Assembly: GCA_036346405.1 (NCBI GenBank)
Contig: CM070563.1
Coordinates: forward strand, 28,209,600 to 28,273,599
Direction of reading: 5' to 3'
Source: Phyllostachys edulis
Taxonomy: Eukaryota > Streptophyta > Magnoliopsida > Poales > Poaceae
DNA: 64,000 bases
Under the pieces are notes generated by a model. It did no database searches, was not told the origin of the DNA, and worked only from the letters and a program-made list of their open reading frames with translations. Below, piece by piece: positions 61,015 through 64,000 of this stretch (positions are counted from its first letter, which is position 1; the number at the start of each line of letters is the position of its first letter). Made by a program: the position numbers and the translations under genes.

Positions 61015-63172
61015 TCAAGATCCCTCCTGGAAGGTCGCTGAGCGCGTAAGCGCGACGGGGTTCGCGTGCAAGAGTGGCAAGCTCGTGATCACCGCGCGTT
61101 TCGCCATCTTTGCCTCGCGCTTTGGCTCAAACACCGTTGCATGTTTATGCCCGCCGGTCTCGGTTTCCTCCTTGTCGCCGTTGATCCCGATGAGCGACCA
61201 GATTGAGCTCCTGGCCACCTCGTCGGCGTTGTCAATCCGGATTGTCTTTGGCACCCACACTTTGCCATTGCCTTGGACTCTTCCCTCATCACTTTCTCTG
61301 GGGTGCTTGCCGAGTGTGAGGCAGTTAGGCCCTGAGGAGACTGAAGGAGCACTGGTAGGTGAAGAGAGGGCCTGCGACTGGGACTGGATCGGCCATGGAA
61401 GGCTCCAAGCTCCCGGAACCATGCAGCCCCAGTAAGCCGGGGCAGCCGGGTATATCGGGATTGCTATGCCGGAGGTGTAGTAGGCAGGAGATGGAGCACA
61501 ACTGTACGGCCACATGGTTCCCCCGTTCATGCTTGGATGCGGCGCTCCATTTGCATATTTCTCTACAGTAACCTTCTCGTTGCTGTTGCTCTGGTTCTTG
61601 TCGTCTCTGTTGCTTGATACCTCACTGCAAGAGCCCACCGACGGGTTGTCGCCGGTATTCCCAGCTCGGCCGCCGATAGGGATGAGCTTCTCCTTCAGGT
61701 GGGTCATCTGCTCCGCGAGGCCCAAGGCGGACGCGTCGTGGCCGAAGCTGAGCACCGTGCCGTTGGTCTTCACCGGTGGGCCGCAGAGCTGGTCGCCGGG
61801 CAGGGCGGCCCGGACCCCCTGGAGGAAGTGGGAGACGGCGAAGGCGTTCTTGTTCTTGCGCCGGCCGGCCCCCACGGGCACGTTCCGCATGGCGCCGCCG
61901 GCGGTCCAGTACCGCTGGCAGTTCTTGCAGAAGTGGCGCGGCTGGTTGACGTTGTAGTTGTTGAAGTAGCAGAACTTGGTGTCCATGCTGTTGCACCGTG
62001 GGCACGGCAGGATTTTGTCCGGCTTCTTCAGCTTCTCCTTCTGGTTGGCCGCGTCGCCAGACTGCGGCGGCGAGCTCTTGTCCGCAGTGGCGGGGTCCTC
62101 GGCGTCCACGACCTCCGGCTGCGGAGAGGGGTCCGCGTTGTCTTGACGCGTGTTCTCTTGGGTATTGAATTCAGTTGAGCAGCTGCCACTGTGCTGAAGA
62201 TCCTGAAATGATTCAGAGAAATCTCCTCTTGAGTTGACAGAATTACTGTAGTTGTTGATAAATAGGTGTAAATTTGGAGCTTTCTTTGCCTGAATTAGAA
62301 TGCCACAGCTCTACCATTTGTAAAATGAAAAAAAGAAGCCAGCTTTGCATGAGTGCAAATTTGGAAAGAAAAAAAATAATATTTTTCGCATTGTTTATTA
62401 CAGTACTAATTCAGTTTCCATTTCCCCACGTATCAGATATTGTTGCTTTATATTTGGTATTGGTTTCTGCTACTCAACTCTGCCTTAAGGGAAGAAATTG
62501 TTTTTTTGGAGCTTAAGAAAGGGCATGGTTTGACAAAGATCAGGAGGCTAGAGGATAAGTCTCTAACAAGTCGTAGAAACAGCTTCAGAACTCATACTTG
62601 CAGTAAATTAAGTCTTTTCCCATATTTTAGAGAATAAACCTTAGCATTCCCCTCATGCAGTTAACCATGAAGGGTACCATCCTTCAAGGGAATTAAGGGG
62701 GGAACAAAAGAGTTATTCAATTTTCACTTACTAATACTGAAACTAAGCATCTAAACTTATACTATTTCACCTCAGACTCAAAGATGACACCTTCAAGGCA
62801 TTCAAACTCTTTTCCAATCGAACTACACTGCTTCAAGATCAAAGGAGCCATGATAATCCATTCACAAATAAAATTCCTCAAAAACAAGCTCCCTAATCGC
62901 AAAGGAGCCACCTTCAACCAAAGAAGTTTTCCCAGCTACAATCCAATCATCTCAGAACTTGTCAGATCAGCAAGACCAACCGAATTCCCTCCCAACTTCT
63001 AGTCCAAGAACCCAATCAAGAAACACTTGAGAACCGCTCCTACTATCCAATCCAATCCGGACCAAATCAAATCAGGTAAACCAACCTTGGCGACGTCGCC
63101 GGACTCCGGCACAGGGATCGTCTTCCCGAACAGCTTGATCAAGCAGTCCCCTCCTCCTTTGCACTCCCCCAT
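61015..63172 (-). CDS. DOF zinc-finger transcription factor, cycling DOF factor (CDF) type
   Basis: Two coding exons (63086-63172 and 61015-62202) join in phase after GTCGCCAAG, giving 424 residues. Exon 1 encodes MGECKGGGDCLIKLFGKTIP, the conserved CDF start. The DOF domain lies at about residues 92-147, with CPRC, 21 residues, then CKNC, coordinating one zinc and binding AAAG sites. Downstream come the CDF motifs VWVPKTIRIDNADEVARSSI and WSLIGI near residue 330-355 (FKF1/GIGANTEA-interaction region in known CDFs) and PLLHANPVALTRSATFQEGS at the C-terminus. CDFs repress CONSTANS-type genes in a day-phased way and act in the nucleus; that role here is by homology. The start in exon 1 is certain because the exon 2 frame has no upstream ATG matching the family. 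All three C-terminal motifs are intact. Confidence 0.93.
62203..63085 (-). other. intron of the CDF gene
   Basis: The donor is AAG|GTTGGTTT and the acceptor ATTTCAG|GATCTT. It is 883 bp, AT-rich and without recognisable inserted elements. Confidence 0.85.
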
Positions 63173-63730
63173 CTCTGAACCTTCTTCTACCTCTCTCTCT
63201 CTCTCTCACCCTAAGGCCCTAGCAAAAAGCTCCTAGTTTTTTCTTGTCCCTAGCTTCTGTTGCTAGTACTGTTACACTCTGCAGCAACAAGCAAACAAGA
63301 AGCTGTGGAATTGTACGAGGGAGAGGAAGCAATCTGGGCTCTTGCTCTCCGCTGGGGAATCGGGATGGGTATAAGAGGGGAGGGGGGCGGAGGGTGGGGG
63401 CCACGTAGGCAAGCCGCAGTGGGTCGAGAGCCACAAGATGGGCTTGTGGCCTCAAGGGTGCGTTTTTTGATTCGCCTCCCCACTCGCCTTTTCCCACCCG
63501 TTGCGTTTGCACTTGGCACCCTCCCCTTGGTTGCTCACATCTCATGGTTTACAATTTGTTTGCTTGCTTTCTTGCACCCTTTTTTTCAGATAGCACCCCC
63601 TTTTAATTCTGCTCAACTTCCAACTTAGCTGGGGAATTTTTCTGGATTTATATTAGAATTGAACTGTTTCCTGAAAAGAATATTGCGTTCAAAACAGAGC
63701 CTTAGGGTGACACCTCGTGTTTCGCCGTCC
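63173..63730 (-). promoter_or_regulatory. leader and proximal promoter region of the CDF gene
   Basis: It includes a (CT)n run at 63193-63210, common in plant leaders, and a GC-rich block. AATATAAAT on the minus strand near 63647-63655 is a candidate TATA element about 480 bp upstream of the ATG. The start site is not determined. Confidence 0.35.
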
Positions 63731-63734
63731 TATC

Positions 63735-63959
63735 ATCGAGTGATTGACGGTCTAGATTTTCGTCATGATCAGTTTGACCGGATAAGTTGTATGGTTTTGT
63801 TGTGCTGACTAGGGAATGTAAAATGTCTATGCTAGAAACAATCGAGTGATTGACGGTCTGTATTTTCGTTATGATTAGTTTGACCGGATAAGTTGTAGGT
63901 TTTGCATTTTTGCAACGTTGTGTTGACTAGGGAATGTAAAATGCCTATGCTAGAAACAT
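63735..63959. repeat. tandem duplication upstream of the CDF gene
   Basis: Two units of about 106 and 119 bp both start ATCGAGTGATTGACGGTCT and share TTTGACCGGATAAGTTGTA and GACTAGGGAATGTAAAATG. They differ by a few substitutions and a short insertion (TTGCATTTTTGCAACG) in the second. Confidence 0.88.
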
Positions 63960-64000
63960 TTGCAAAAGTCAACCTCTCTTGTGTTGCATAGTTGACCCTC

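Noticed and set aside
61514..62178. Plus-strand open frames opposite the CDF gene
   Set aside because: They are shadows of the GC-rich DOF exon, which carries clear DOF and CDF motifs on the minus strand.

Overview
This is a plant nuclear window, almost certainly from a grass close to rice (Oryza). The sequence shows compact GC-rich intron-bearing genes embedded in dense nested transposons, several with exact target-site duplications (TSDs) I could read by eye. The transposon types are typical of grass genomes: Sirevirus-like Ty1/copia, long gypsy-type LTRs, CACTA, hAT, Mutator, a Helitron, and MITEs. I see no bacterial or organellar features. Species and family names beyond that are inference, since no database search was possible.

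Layout. 1-5290: 3' half of a decayed Sirevirus-type copia element ending in its 3' LTR. 5300-8310: a FAR1/MULE transposase pseudogene, a GC-rich stretch and a LINE-like 3' tail. 8311-19217: a nested block. A gypsy-type solo LTR (TSD GCGTG) was split by a second solo LTR of the same family in the opposite orientation, and by a CACTA transposon that carries a captured beta-hexosaminidase gene fragment. 19971-24545: a third solo LTR of that family (TSD CTAGT), swollen by an AT-rich minisatellite. 27999-28697: an intronless, divergent AP2-like gene. 29142-30787: a small hAT and a Helitron. 31511-31695: an unusual multi-hairpin block. 32681-43854: a second nest. A short copia element contains a CACTA element in its interior and a hAT transposon in its 5' LTR; that hAT was itself hit by a Sirevirus-type solo LTR.

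From 45.6 kb on the window is gene-rich, and all three recognised genes lie on the minus strand. They are a soluble inorganic pyrophosphatase (8 coding exons, one GC-AG intron), a RING-H2 protein (3 coding exons, with a 5.8 kb first coding intron holding three DNA transposons), and a cycling-DOF-factor type DOF protein (2 coding exons). The pyrophosphatase is a housekeeping metabolic enzyme, the RING protein a probable ubiquitin ligase, and the CDF a probable clock/flowering transcription factor. Nothing in the sequence links them into one pathway.

The most unusual biology is the transduplicated hexosaminidase inside a CACTA element, the two deep and fully datable nests, the palindrome-array CACTA and the compound hairpin block at 31.5 kb.
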